This document shows, piece by piece, positions 25,047 through 37,977 of a stretch of 64,000 nucleotides of DNA; the first letter of the stretch is position 1, and every line of letters begins with the position of its first letter. Source of the DNA: Mastigias papua (lineage: Eukaryota > Cnidaria > Scyphozoa > Rhizostomeae > Mastigiidae). The position numbers and the translations under genes are program-made. The stretch spans positions 14,819,681 to 14,883,680 of the forward strand of contig OZ025277.1 in NCBI GenBank assembly GCA_964019165.1, written 5' to 3'. The notes beneath the pieces are model-generated. The model made no database searches, had not been told where the DNA came from, and was given only the letters and a program-made list of their open reading frames with translations.

Positions 25047-28000
25047 GTGAGTTCAGGCGCCTCGATCGTGCGCTAATGACACACGGATTTGAAGTGGTTT
25101 TGTCCCTGGATTATCCTTCTATTTTGAAAGATTTACCGCTAATAATGCGTTCGATACTCTTTGACTGTTGTTGACATTTTCGCGTATTGTATACACACTT
25201 CAATTGAAATCACATCACCCTCGCGTTTACTATTCACTTACGACTGGCTTACTCGTGTTACGAATTCTCCATTTATCGAGCGACCGTGTCTGGGCTTTTG
25301 TTCGCAGTGCTTGCTCGGGCTTCTAAAGTGTGGTGATGCTTTCAAGTCAGTTATCATGAACAGTTAAGATCTCATGAATTCAAGATATAGGAAGAGCTGT
25401 TTCTACTGAATTCATCTAGAGGTTTCTTGTCGTAAAGGTATGTTTCATTAGTTCTTTCCTTTAAGTTGATTTACAAAATTGGAATCGTTTCTTTTAAGTG
25501 AACTGCGTTCGTTCATAGAAGGTTTCTTTTCACAGTCTGTACACTGAAGTGATTTATCGAGGAGTTTTCTTGCGAAATTATGTTCTTATCGATGCTTCCA
25601 TTCAATGAATCTGCAGTGGGTCATTTTCTCACCTCCTCCATTCCTTCATATCCTCACACATTAAATTTCTTTGATTTTTAAGTTGATAAAGTTACAACTC
25701 TAATGTTGGCTAGTTTGTTTCGGCATTGATCTTCTTTCTTTGGATCCTAAATTTTAGAAAATACAAATCAAAAATACGAGTGGATCTCCCATTAAGTTAC
25801 TTTTGTTTGAAATAATGACAAGATTTGCCAAGAGCTTCACGATGAAAGATAGCGCTATCTTTTCATATCTTATGAATGTTTTTACATCAATTCTTGCTAT
25901 TGTTGTAGCATTTCGATACAGATAATCTTTGACATAACGGTGTCTGTATTCAAAGTTTCCTTCTTGTTGCGTTTAAGACCTGCACTTAAATTTTTTCGCT
26001 AAACAAATACTTCGAAAGGAATTTCTTGAACAATATGGGTTTTTATTTTGCTTTTGGGCTTTTTGGGAGATTTCGGAGCGCAAATCTTCACGTCTTCACA
26101 CAGAATCACTTCAATAGTCTGCAATGTAGAACCATAACAATACCTGCCAATATAAACTTGACCGGATTGATCACTTTTGCGAATGACAATAAGCAAAGAC
26201 TTATTCTTTCATCTGCTATTGCATCTGATAGAAACCAGTTTATTGTATTTTGCTAAAGCACAGTGTAGGCTTGTCTCCTAAACTCTTCCCAGTTCGAAAA
26301 CTCGAGAGTGCCTTTCTACTAGCCTAGTTTTTGGTTGCAACGTCAGTGACATTCAGACTTTGTCTGTGAAGCCCACAATTTCCGAATGGACACAAACGGA
26401 TTACGCCGATTAAATGATGTGACCTGAATTTTTAATCTAACTAGTGAAGATTCCTAGGTCAGTTATGATTAGACCTTGCAGTTGAGTTGAGATTCCAGGT
26501 ACGGAATATCAAATCAATTCTCATCTCGTTGCAAGTTATACTTCCTATTAATATTCTGAATCCGAAACCCACACATTTTATCGCAGAGTTTCACGATCTT
26601 TGTTCATTTAACACATGGCACATATATGGTATGTTACCGGGTTTGGTGCGACTTTAATGACTGGTAAATGTTTAGATGTTCAGTAGAATCATCGTAACAG
26701 TTGCAATAGTGCTAAAAATGATTGGTAAAGGAAAATGATCATTATCATTAACTTTAATGGTACTCTGGTCGCATTTTCATAAGTAAATTTGTCTTTGTGC
26801 ATCCCTCCTCCTACTAAAAAATGTCATAGTATGCCCCTATGATTAGATTAGTTCTTTACAACATCTTTGAATAGGAAACATAGAAAGTTGGTCTGGATAA
26901 ATTTATGAGTTAACCTTGAGAGACTCGCTTGGTTCAGATGCAACTGACTTTACCAGGGATCGTTTTGCAATAGGCCTACTATGAATCGAACTGTATAGAG
27001 TCAAATACCTTTTGCATCTATGGAATGAAGACCCCATAGGAGTAATGGATGGATTAAATCTCCTTTTCTAGTATTCCCAAACGTTTCTAGATTTCCAAGC
27101 TATATGTAACACCTTGAGAACTTTATTTGATATTCTCTTTATACTTTATGCTTCTCTCCCTACAAATATACCTTTACTTTATCCGCACAAACAGTTCAGT
27201 TAATCTTTCACCATTGGTTTTAATACGATCTTTCGCGATTTAGTTTACTCGGGCTCACTCAATTATTTCACAGGATACGAACCCAGCCGCATTTGTTTAG
27301 CTTTGGCTTTTCGTTTGCAATTCGAGAATATTTTTTGAAATTGTGTCACGTTTACGGTCTTCCATGCTTTGTGGAGTGGACCAACTCTGATAAAGCTTGT
27401 TCTAGCCAATGTGCCCTTCCATGCTCTGTGGAAATGCGGAAACGTCCCCAAACTCAAAATCTTTATATCTTAAGCTTTGTTTACCTACATCCTCGTGTCT
27501 CTAAATTCTTTTCCATTTTATCTCCTGCGGTCCTGACTTAATTGTACCTCTAAGCATTGCAATTTTGCTTTCCTGTTGTTTGGCTTATTAAATCAAAATT
27601 CTTGTATCTACGTATTCTATTCACTAATTTCGTTCGTAATTTGAGGTTTCACATGTTATATCCTACCAATTACTACATCATCTCAACAAAATTTTAAGTT
27701 CTTCACCATACCATGCTAAATATAGGTGGATAATTTTGTTAGGAAAGAAAGGAGGCACATAAACGGAAATCCGAGATTCCAATTGGTGAAATGAGATGGA
27801 GCTAATGACGACTGGCCTCCTAGGCATTCAGATAAGCCACCCACCTTTGGTGGTACCAACTTTACAAGATAGGCTTCATCAACCAAAATTTGCTTCCCAG
27901 TGTCATTCATTATTTCTTTTCTCTTTGTAATGCTTTGCGCCAACTGACAGTTATGTTTTTAACAGGCGGCAGTTTTTCGTTCAGTTTTCATTTCCCACTG

Positions 28001-28109
28001 TAAAGGTGTGAACAGGATATCAAATGCACAGGCTAGAGATACAAGAAATGTAGGAGTGCACCCAAGATGGGACGATAGAAGATAGGTTCATGCCATTGGT
28101 TTGTTTGAT
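25047..28109. other. Non-coding stretch
   Basis: CpG is mildly raised up to about 25.3 kb, then ordinary AT-rich DNA. TTCCATGCT-TGTGGA is duplicated about 60 bp apart near 27.4 kb. No gene supported. Confidence 0.45.
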
Positions 28110-28300
28110 GCCCGGCAAAACGATGCAACATTTCGTGCAACATTTGTTGCAGGCCCGCATGTTGCATCGTTTGGCCAACCTATGTTGCAGCGTGCAACAT
28201 TTGCTGCATGCTGTTGCATCAAGTTTGAAAACTGCCAAAGTGTTGCACCGCGCAACATTATGTTGCATCGTTTGACGGAGTGTTGCAACATTTGCTAAAA
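28110..28300. repeat. TGTTGCA/TGCAACA palindrome cluster (MITE-like)
   Basis: About twelve GTTGCA or TGCAAC motifs in both orientations within 190 bp, commonly as TGTTGCATCGTTTG and GTGCAACATTTG. Sparser copies continue to about 28550. Both strands stay open as frames because of the repeat. It looks like a foldback or MITE-type element. Ends are not defined. Confidence 0.55.
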
Positions 28301-28836
28301 GTACGAATGTGCATAGCAGATATGATACACAAAGACGTCAAAAATGCGCGTAGTTACCATAGAAACACTATCTGTAACTGGATTCCAGTTCTCTTTTTAG
28401 TAACCCTGACAGGTGTTGCGTTTGAAATTTTGCATCATTTGGTCACCCACCAAAATTTACCCTTGCACCTTCACGCATGATATGCTGCACAAAATGTTGC
28501 AACGTTTGGCTGAGGCTTAAGGATCGGATCGAACCTTGCAACAAATGGCTTTAAGATTAAATGCTTTGTGTTTGATGCCATGAGATGTAGACACGTTTGA
28601 CGAAGAAGCAACTTTCTTAGTGACACAAGTAGCAGCAAGGAGGTAGTAAACCTCACCGTACTCTTTGTGTTGGAGCAATTTTCTATTGACAAAGCATTAA
28701 ACGTTGGTGGGAATCGATGAATTTAGTTAAAGATAAAGTGAGACTGCAGCTTGTCTATTGAATTTCTTGAAAAGGTGAACCCGATCATGATCAAAGCTAA
28801 GGATGGAGATATACGCTGTTTTTACAAGGAACCACG

Positions 28837-29243
28837 TTATAAGAATCCTACATGTAGATTGCTAAAATGGTTAAAGAACTTAAACTACTAAAGGAAAATT
28901 CCCTAAGGAACTTTTCAATGTGAACAATTTTTATAACAGCAAACAATCAAGAGTTAGGAAGCCGGTTCGAGTCATTTGCAGCCAAAACTTGCATTGATTG
29001 TATTCTCTGCTTGTGACAAGTGTTTTGTTGACCTCTTTGTGTTTTTGGTCTTAGGTTATAGCCAAAATTAAAGGCTAAATTCAGAATATCAATGTTTTAC
29101 TTTGTTTTTATCATTTTTATGGCAATAATGTGCAGTGAAAATTAAGGGCCTATTAAGGAACTTTTAGTACTACAATTTGATCTTTGGAGGTCCATAACTA
29201 GGTAACTTTTAGAAATGGGCCATGAGCTAGGTTCCTCAATAAA
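28837..29243 (-). mobile_element. TTATAAGGAACC-family MITE, copy A (inverted)
   Basis: About 407 bp in reverse orientation to the other copies. One end is TTATAAGAATCCTACATG; the other reads GCTAGGTTCCTCAATAA. Internal blocks such as AAGGAACTTTTAGTACTACA are the reverse complement of blocks in the copy at 44097. Confidence 0.6.
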
Positions 29244-31803
29244 AAAATACGTATACCTTGGTTGTATGGTATGAGTACACTAGGGAAGCTGGTTCCAAAG
29301 TTAATTCTTCACAGATCATGGTCCAGATTAGTAGTGATGTAAAAGTAGGAACAATTTCAGAACAAACTGTTATAGCTGAAAGTTACTGGTTCCAGTAACT
29401 TGGCCTTTATGTCATTTTCCCATTGATGTCTGATATCCTTGCAGTAGTTGATAACAAGGAGTAAACACTGGTATAAGGTTTATTACTTCTTGATCCTTTT
29501 TTGACTTAGACGATAGCGTTTACTATTTTGCCACATCATCATGATCATAAAAACGGTTTTGAATTACTCGACAGCATATCCGTAAGATATGCGTGTACTA
29601 AATCTTTGTGTATTGTTGTCAGCTTATATAGATCAAAAAGTCTGATATAGTCTGTCTGTCTTCTGAGCATGAAAGTACTCGAGGCATATAGTGTTTAATA
29701 GTCTGCGTTTTAGAGGTGAAATGCAGAATGTAGAGTCAAGACGTCTGGTTGTGATGTAGTAGAAAGTATTAGAACAGCAGGCTTTGTTGTGTCATATTCA
29801 CAGTGTAGAAAATTCAGTCGCTTAAAAGTAGTGTAAAGGAGAAGAAAGCGCATGACTGTAATAGTATTAACATCGTTTGGCCACTTGCAACGCAGCCGCG
29901 AGATAGATGACCTGACTTCTACATTTAAAGCAATGGAAGTTATGTGGTGATAATACCTTTTATGTGAGTTTTAGTTCACCTTTTCTTTTTATCTTTTGGC
30001 TTCGTCCTAATGACCCATGGGCCCAGTGGGCCCTCTTCCTGACCTAGTAGAAATACAGAATTTAAGATTTTTGGCCAGCGAATCTAGGCCCTTCTTTGAA
30101 AAGTTCTATTATTTTTCCTAAAGTGTAAATGGTCACAAGTCAGTCTTTCAGTGGACTGAGCACAAGAGTAAAAGCATATTGAACAGCTTTCTTTGGGCAT
30201 TCCAGGTCGAATTTGACAACTAATGGAATGGAGGTCTAGTATGGGCCTAGCCGCAAATAGTCAAATTTCCTTAAAAGACCCCCTGGTTGGTGCACATGAC
30301 TAATTAACTGGTATTGGAATTCCTTGTTCCTTGTGGGTGGAATTATTTGCTATTTGAAATACAACGACAACTTCTAGTCAACAATCCTAGATATTATCTT
30401 TTTGACACTGTGACTGGGACTTGTGACCTATTCTTTATTGCTAATGTGAGGTAATATGTAATTTCAGGAATGCCCCCTCTCCTTTATCATGCCTTTATCA
30501 TGTCGGTACTAGTTTCCAAAGTTCTTATCTGCATACCTTCGGATATGATACGATCTTACATATTTCTTTAAATTTGACACAGTGGAAGATTTCGATCCGA
30601 AATAAATTAGAAAATAGTCGGGAAGTTCTTTACTTTTAAGCAGGGTCAGGAATGATTCCATCCTTATATGATACCATTCAATCCACAATGATCTACCGAC
30701 ATTGTTCATTCGCTTCTTCTTCTAATCTTATGGCGCCAGCTACTGCAAACCATCTATTCTCCTGCTCAGTAGTCTGTTCTGCTTGCAGCGTCTTACTGAA
30801 TAGGGTCCATCGGCTGCCAGGATAATGTGTGGCGTGCCGAAGGAACTTAGTGGGTGGGGGCCGTATAATGAGACGGTTACCGACAAAACTAACCAAAGCA
30901 CCAACATTACCGACAAACCATGATCAGTACGTCAACTTTTACTGACAAACCAACGAATTACTGACGGCTTCTGCAGAAAATATATATATATATATATATA
31001 TATATAAGATAACGAGTCTTATAGTATATAATATTATATATATTATTATATTGTTATATGAAAGTTAGCCGTAAAAGCGTTCTATACATTTTCGTTAATG
31101 CGTGTTCCCATCATTAAAGGAAGTTTTCGATTCCTGTCAAATCTCATAGTGTTTCGTACTAATTTGTGGCCAAATGGAGCTGCTCGTAAAAGGTCGCAGA
31201 TATTTGCTTGAATAGCCACGAGGTGATGTTTTCTTAATAAGCAGAAATTTAATTAGTTCTCCTTCAGTTGTATCATATTCAAGAATCTATGACCTAGTTG
31301 TCGTTCGTATACTGTGACTATATTTTCTTTGCTTTTAACTCATTCATTTTATTGCTGGTTGGCGAAGGCAACTTCCCAACCACAACTATTGCACATTTTT
31401 GCAGAATTTCTACGATTGAACTGCATCCAAATCTCCCCCTATATTGCCATACATCGTTGACAGCTGTCCTTTGCTCGATAACCACGCATCCTTTGCTGCG
31501 GACATCCATCCCTGATTCATTAATAGGTCACGTGAAGTGCTTTACCGAATCAAAGATGGCCGCCTCCTGCCTGAATCCTGCCTTTTAAAGGATTGGTTTT
31601 CCTTATCAGGCTTGCCATGGTATTGTCTTTAATTCCTGTCTAAAGTAATACATGACTGAGGCTTTATTTCTTTTCATCAGAGTAAGTGTTGGCTTTACAG
31701 ATTATGTGAACAAACTCTAATTCACTGGCTTTCTATCATCTATTACATCCAACTCATTAATTAGTTCGCCAAACTCTAAGACATCGTTCGGTTGTAAACC
31801 AAG
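29244..31803. other. Non-coding stretch
   Basis: Contains an AT microsatellite and a short ACCGACAAAC-type degenerate repeat (30875-30960). No gene recognised. Confidence 0.45.
30980..31007. repeat. (AT)n microsatellite
   Basis: 28-bp AT run followed by a TATA-rich tail to about 31060. Confidence 0.95.
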
Positions 31804-31851
31804 ATGCATCCAGTCGCAGTTCAGCGCTACAAAGACTTTCTCAGTGGCATT
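31804..31851 (+). CDS. Candidate upstream first coding exon B
   Basis: An ATG in an AAGATG context, preceded by an in-frame TAA, opens 16 codons (MHPVAVQRYKDFLSGI) that end at a perfect GTAAGT donor in phase 0. Like candidate A it could splice to 41924 in frame. Ten kilobases separate it from the first firm exon. Unsupported beyond sequence signals. Confidence 0.33.
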
Positions 31852-32058
31852 GTAAGTCTGATATGTCGTTTCTTCCAGCTCTGTTTTTGTTTTTTTGAAT
31901 TTATTAGCAACTTTCCACTTGTAGGACCTTTATTGCGTACGTCTTATCATATTTTGAGCAGGAACTCCATCTCTGATATTCTCATTGTTGCATCCACGTT
32001 CTTTTCTTCGCCACGTTTTTTATACCAGTGGGGCACAAGAGTCATGTTGCATATATTT

Positions 32059-32125
32059 AGGTGTACACATTAAGGTGTACGTATTAGGGTGTGCATTTTA
32101 AGGTGTGCAAATTAAGGTGTGCAAG
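32059..32125. repeat. 14-bp minisatellite, about 4.8 copies
   Basis: Units starting at 32059, 32073, 32087, 32101 and 32115, with consensus AGGTGTGCANATTA. Confidence 0.9.
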
Positions 32126-32489
32126 AACTCGCTGATTCTGATTGGATAACTCCTTTTCTAGGTAGAAACATTTTACATGAAAACTGTTGGAAAATTTTAG
32201 AACTTTCTCGTTAACAGCTGAGATACTTCTAAAGTGCGAAGGTTTCTCTATTTCATTAATAAAGAAAAGTTTCAAATACATCGTGTAGAATTAGTGAAGA
32301 ATTGGTATTCGACAATAGATGACAAACTGTTAGAAGTGATGATCTGAATTGATAGCATTTAACAAGTTTCCACAGTGAGGTATTATTTTTATCATAGCAT
32401 TTATTAGAAATAAATTGACACTAAAACCTTTGCGGGTGGGGCCTGGCGTTTCTTGCAAATGTTAATCATTGCTAAGTTTCCTTTTGTTT

Positions 32490-32660
32490 CTCTACCGCTG
32501 CAAGTGGTCATGGCGTTGTGAAGCTTTGCGCTTGACCGCACGACTGAATGCTTATCCGCCTGCGGACTTTCGTTGAACTCGTTTCAGGATTCTCTGGGAG
32601 CACGAGAGCTTGTAACCTCGTAGAAAAATCCGCAATCTTTTGGCGAGAAGACCGAGGTCA
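32490..32660. promoter_or_regulatory. CpG-dense patch with a good donor site (possible promoter/5' exon)
   Basis: About 170 bp with CpG roughly every 15 bases (for example GCGCTTGACCGCACGACTG), near 50% GC, in DNA otherwise poor in CpG. It ends with GAGGTCAG|GTAACC, a good 5' splice site. It lies 9 kb before the first firm KIF26 exon and could be a promoter with an untranslated first exon. No coding frame. Confidence 0.3.
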
Positions 32661-32819
32661 GGTAACCTTTGGCCTGCGTTTGCTAGAGTCCAGAGGTTGA
32701 ATTCTATATGACCAGATTGTTTTAGACAGTTCTTCTTTTTGAGAAAGAGACGCTTGACCTTACGTTCTGAGCACTACACTTGGGGATACACTGACCTAAC
32801 ACTGTATAGTTTCTGTTTT

Positions 32820-33135
32820 TGAAAAGGGTTTCTGAAATTCAGTATTTTTGAGCCTCTTTTCCTTAAAAGTTCCTTAATTCTGGCAGCACATTTAAGACTA
32901 TAGACATAGTAACTGTTGAGTGTTAGGGTGGCATTCTATGGGCATATGCTTCGATGGAAACCTCGAGCTGTAAAAATACTCGCTTCATGGATTGCAGCTG
33001 ATTCACACTATTTTGGCAATTTGCTATTGCTTTCAGTGATAAGGATATTCGAAGTTGAAAGTTCCTTGGGGGATTTTTGTCTCTAGTATTAAGTTCCTTA
33101 ATTTGTTAGCTTTCTATATGCAGGTTCGTTATTAC
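32820..33135 (+). mobile_element. TTATAAGGAACC-family MITE, copy B (5' eroded)
   Basis: Shares AAAAGTTCCTTAATTCTG, CGATGGAAACC, TTCGAAGTTGAAA and the 3' terminus GCAGGTTCGTTATTAC with the other copies. The 5' terminal repeat is not recognisable and the start is approximate. Confidence 0.5.
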
Positions 33136-33681
33136 GCAGCCCTTTATGAAATTAACCTATACCACCCTGGACACAGAGAATGTTAAAGATAGTTTTTCTA
33201 GCACGACTTGAAGTTGCACAACAACTTTCACTGTTTTATTGTTAGAGGTATCTTTGACCCACTGTCAATCCCTTTTTGTTCCGTTCTGTTATTGATAGTA
33301 TTGTTTACCTGCAACATTGAGTATGGGCTTTTTACATTGACAATTACCTTCGCTCAATCGCATTGTTATCAAAGGTCTTCTACTCAATCCGTTTTTTTCC
33401 GATCACGCTACCCTGCCTTCCTGTCTCTTGAATTTCGTACGAAACTACGTACAATGTATCCCTCTTCTGCTCAATTTATTGTTTTCATAATAATCCACAA
33501 TTAGCATCCTGCTTTACCCTTGTTCAAATTTTGTTTTTCATTCAAGTCTCTACTCTCTTTCCCTTGAAATGTGCTCATTGATAGAGTCTTAAAAGCTAAT
33601 GTGTCAGTGCTAGATGCTGTCAGACCTTCGAATTACACTGTACCAGCTACATAGCTATCGTCCTCGCAGTGTACTTTCGCC

Positions 33682-33731
33682 TCTTCACTCATTACGAAGA
33701 TTGATTCTCGTTACGAAGATTGATTCTCGTG
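33682..33731. repeat. 20-bp direct duplication
   Basis: TTACGAAGATTGATTCTCG occurs twice in tandem. Confidence 0.85.
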
Positions 33732-33888
33732 CAAATTTGCCACGTGATAGAAGTAGCATAATGTAAGTGAACGATGCAGCAATTTTTTTTCATTTATTGT
33801 TCATTTTCAGTTTGTTTGCTTTAGGCCTTTGATCTCGTCCTTGGCAGCATTTCATAGGAGCCATCATGTTTTCATCATTAACTTCTGC

Positions 33889-33997
<109 letters not shown>

Positions 33998-35550
33998 TAC
34001 TTTTATATACTTTATATGTATTTTCATATCTTTACAGAGATTCAACTCAGTAATCTAATTTGAATGCTTTAAGAAAGGGAGCTCAAAATGGAATTCTCTG
34101 TATCACAAATTTTTTAGGCAACATTCTTTAGGATCATGTAAATTAATTCAGTTCTTTCTTTTCTCTATATTCCAGCGAGTTTTTACTGAATTGTACTGAA
34201 TTTGCAATACAATTTCCCAGTCCTTGGAACAGAATATTTAAAATAAGTCTGCATATCCTAAGAAGATTAAAAAGATCAAGCGCAGTTTTCAAACAGCTTG
34301 AAAGTTCTAGTGGGCTGTGCCTCCCAAAAGTTCCTATAAATTTGGCAAGGGTGCTCTGCTCCCCTGAGCCCCTAGGACTACAACCCTGGTATTTCTGCCG
34401 TTTTTTTTATAAAAGAACAAAGCGCCAGTAAGTGATTCTAATTGGCTAGGTAGCCAACGTTTTGTCGTGCTTGACAGTTTTGGTTTGATTCAGATTGTCA
34501 TTGTGCTCATCCCTGTATTCATTTTTTTATAGTAAAGTGTTTGAGCACAAATGCTTATAGATCGCCTTCTCGAGTGTTGCTGGTGATAAGATCAAGCTTT
34601 GGAGGAGGTGAACACTAATAGAAGCCACTAATACCCAAGTTAAGATAATATAACATGGTAATTACTAAAAGGCTTTTGCAGTTTAGGTGAAACGAGGTTG
34701 TATCTGATAAGACAAGTTGACAGTAATTCCTTTTTAATTAAAGCTTATGTGATATCAGATGATGTTCTGTGTCTCAACAATTCAAGTGAAACTATTAGCA
34801 TTACTCCTGTAATCATCATGCCAGATGGTCCACCAGACGATCACCGATGATTGTGATAAGAAGGAGATCATTTCTACTCGCGTCATGTAGTGTTTTATAG
34901 AGGGGCCTTGTCTCGCATGATTGCTATGGCCAACTGCGCTAAATCACGATCTTTACGTCACTTTGCAAGTTTGTCTTTAAGTTGTGGAAGAAACAATGTC
35001 TCATAAAGATTTTGGAATACTTGCTATGATTTACGCTATAGACTAGCTAGAGTATTTCCTTCCTTGTTATTGTTAAAGCAAGTGTGAGCAACCCTATTGG
35101 CTATAAGTGCCGCTGCATGTGTAGAAAGCTATGGGTTTTTGCTATCGACTCAACATTGCTTTAAGGGGGAAGAGTTTACATTTTAATTGGTGTCATGGAA
35201 AAGCAACAGGAATTAGAAATTCATAAAGGTGTGTGGGTGTTCCAAGTACTTTTGCCAGCAATTGTAGTATGTCTAAATGTTGAATTCAAATAAGGAACAA
35301 AGCATTCAATCATTTCAGATCTGTAGTATTATTTATCTAGAGAATATGTCTTCATCACCCTATGATCCTTCTTTCAAATTGATTGTACTTAACACAAACC
35401 ACTGTATAAAGCTAAATTTTGTTTTTGAATATTCATGAAAGCAGTCACATTTTCATTCTACAGTTTTGATCGTTGAATTGTAGCCATTTTCAGTTATTTT
35501 ATAGACGGGTCCTTAGAAGAAGGAATTGACAGGCTCTTTCCTCTCGCCCT

Positions 35551-35797
35551 TCTAGCACCCCTCCCTCACTTTTCTAGCACCTCTCTCTCATTTCTCTAGC
35601 ACCTGTCCCTCATCTCTCTAGCACCTGTCCCTCATCTCTCTAGCACATCTCCCTCATCTCTCTAGCACCTCTCCCTCTCCTCTCAAGCACCTCTCCCAAA
35701 TCTCTCTAGCACCTCTCTCTCACCTCTTTGGCACCTTTCCCTCACCTATCTAGCACCTCTCTCGCTCGCCTCTCTAGCACATCTTTCTCGCCCCTCC
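35551..35797. repeat. 22-bp minisatellite, about 11 copies
   Basis: Degenerate unit TCTAGCACCTCTCCCTCATC plus two bases. It is strongly strand-asymmetric (pyrimidine-rich on plus). The AGCAC core recurs every 22 bp from 35554 to about 35775. Confidence 0.93.
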
Positions 35798-36249
35798 AAT
35801 ATAATCAATTTTCACCTCAGTTAATTCTTTCCCTTTCTCCATTTCAACATCATCAATCCTGGCCTCCACTCGTTATGTAAGTCAGATGTTACTATGTTGG
35901 CCATGTGTCCTCGTCGTCGTTCCGTGCAGAGCAAACAAACAATATCTAGTGATTTGCGGTGATATTAGGATCCTATTCTGGGTTATTAGACAGCGATGCA
36001 ATGAGTTATTTCTTAATTATTTCACTACACACCTGGTGGTTTATAAGTTGTATGCAGAAACCCAATCATAGACTTACGTCTTTTTTTGCCATTTGGTACG
36101 GTGTGTCCTCCGTCTAAATCGGCGATTTATGTCTGAAATAGGGAAGAAGAGTGCACGATTTAATCTTGCCAGAATCATTTAGGACGGGGAATGGTTAAAT
36201 AGTGTCGTTAATGTATTTGATTGCGTTTTGTCAGAACATTGCACGTTTT

Positions 36250-36520
36250 TTATAAGGAACCTAGCAAAATGCCTAGTTCTAAAAGTTCCATATTTCTGGA
36301 CCTAATTTGATCAGATTTTAGTACTAAAAATTTCTTAATGGTTCCTCAATTCTAACTGCACATTCAGTGCTATAGATAGTATTAAGTACTATGAATATTG
36401 TAAGTTTCAATGGAAACTTCCCCATGAGCCATTTGCTACGAGGTTTACACGCAATTTGTGCAAATTTTGCTTCGCAACTCTCCAATTTTTTAATGACAAG
36501 AATTTCCGAAATTGAATGTT
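36250..36520 (+). mobile_element. TTATAAGGAACC-family MITE, copy C (3' truncated)
   Basis: Intact left end TTATAAGGAACCTAGC, then CTAAAAGTTCC, CAATGGAAACTTCCC and ATGAGCCATTTGCTAC. The right terminal repeat is missing. Confidence 0.55.
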
Positions 36521-37117
36521 GTATAGATTTTGTAAAGCGGTCCCTTGTAAAGAAAATATGTGTTACCTGACGTTCACGTGAATATTTCACACGAGTCATT
36601 TGTCACTTTGTATCTCTTCCCCGCACTGTCTATTATTAGAAGTAGACTTAAAATTTGCTAATAAAATATTGCGCTTATATACCAGAGATAATATGGTCTA
36701 TTTGAATTTCCTATCTAAGCACTTTTGTTGTGCAAAGTCTTTTTTCATCCCTCATTGTTAGTTATTCTTGTTTTCTCATTAATAATATTATGCTTTGGAT
36801 TACCTGAGTGCTTTCCGTCTAAACAGGACTGTTATTAAAAGATACACGTTCTTTTTATAAAGAAGGCCAACTTCTTTTAGGTCCTTAACAGCGTGGTAAA
36901 GAGGCAGTTCGAATACAATACATACATGGTTTAGAAACTCTACACAGCACAGCGTAGCTAGACTTATCTCCAACAAAGTTGGCCAATCGTTTCCTTCTTC
37001 TCCTTCTCCTCCTTCTCTCTGTCTCTCTTCCATCTTTCGTCTCTTCTATATCCTATTCGAAGTCTACTACAACTGTGGAACCAAATTCATGTGACTGTGA
37101 TTCCATTACAGTCTCCC

Positions 37118-37395
37118 TCACAAGGGTTCCTTAATTTTTGATAGCTGTTAATGTAAAACCCTGAAAATGGTGTAGAAACAATGCGTATATCTCAATGGAA
37201 ACCCGGCTATGAGCCATTTGCTACATGGATTGCACACAATTAATGCCAGTTTGATGACGATAAATGGAGCGAGCTTCGTAACTATTGATTTTTGCAGGGA
37301 AAAAATGTTCGAAGTTGAAAATGTCCTTAGTGATTTTTTGCTTCTTAGTACAAGTTGTTTGAATTCTTTGCCTAGTATGTGCAGGTTTCTTATAA
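37118..37395 (+). mobile_element. TTATAAGGAACC-family MITE, copy D (5' truncated)
   Basis: Shares CAATGGAAACCCGGC, ATGAGCCATTTGCTACATGG and TTCGAAGTTGAAAATGTCC with copies B and C. It ends in GCAGGTTTCTTATAA, the right inverted terminus. It lies only about 600 bp after copy C in the same orientation. Confidence 0.55.
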
Positions 37396-37977
37396 AAGTA
37401 GTTTCTTAAAAAGAATGTGTGGTTTTAAGATGTGGGGACATAACTGCGACACTAAGCAAGTCGTACGGTTGAGATGGCATATGCTCTAATTTCATTTCAT
37501 TTTCATTTATCTAACTATGAAATAAATAAATGATAAGTAATGAGCAATTATTACTATAAAAAAAATAATTAATGTAAAGAAAATTTTCATGACAAGAACA
37601 CCCGCATTTCATTTGAAGAAATGCATTCTGAATCTTTCTGGATTATGCATTCGGCCTAACAGTTCGCATAGGAGACATATCGTAACGCAAAGTGGCCGGA
37701 AATGTATGGCGAGCATGGGCTTTTTATCTAGGCCCAACACTTCTCTTTTTTCATCGTCAGTTCTTTCATGAATTTCCTCCCTAACAAAACTACTTTTCTT
37801 TCCTCTGATCATCTTTCACACCTTTCTGTATTATCTAGGTTTTGTGTCCAGAGGAGTTTATTTCTTTTCACAGTTACCCTAATACTCTGCAATCTTTGGC
37901 ACGTTTGACAATTGCTTACCACAAAGAACAACCTGGAGAGCCGTTCGCTTTCAATGGGTCGTGCATTTCCTCATAAA

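Noticed and set aside
28020..28298. Cys-rich frames on both strands
   Set aside because: Caused by the TGTTGCA repeat cluster; mirrored frames on opposite strands show this is repeat structure, not coding.
35551..35797. CRISPR-like array
   Set aside because: Units are contiguous with no unique spacers, and the sequence is eukaryotic, so it is a minisatellite.
36324..36599. 91-codon minus-strand frame
   Set aside because: Lies mostly within MITE copy C; not conserved in the other copies.
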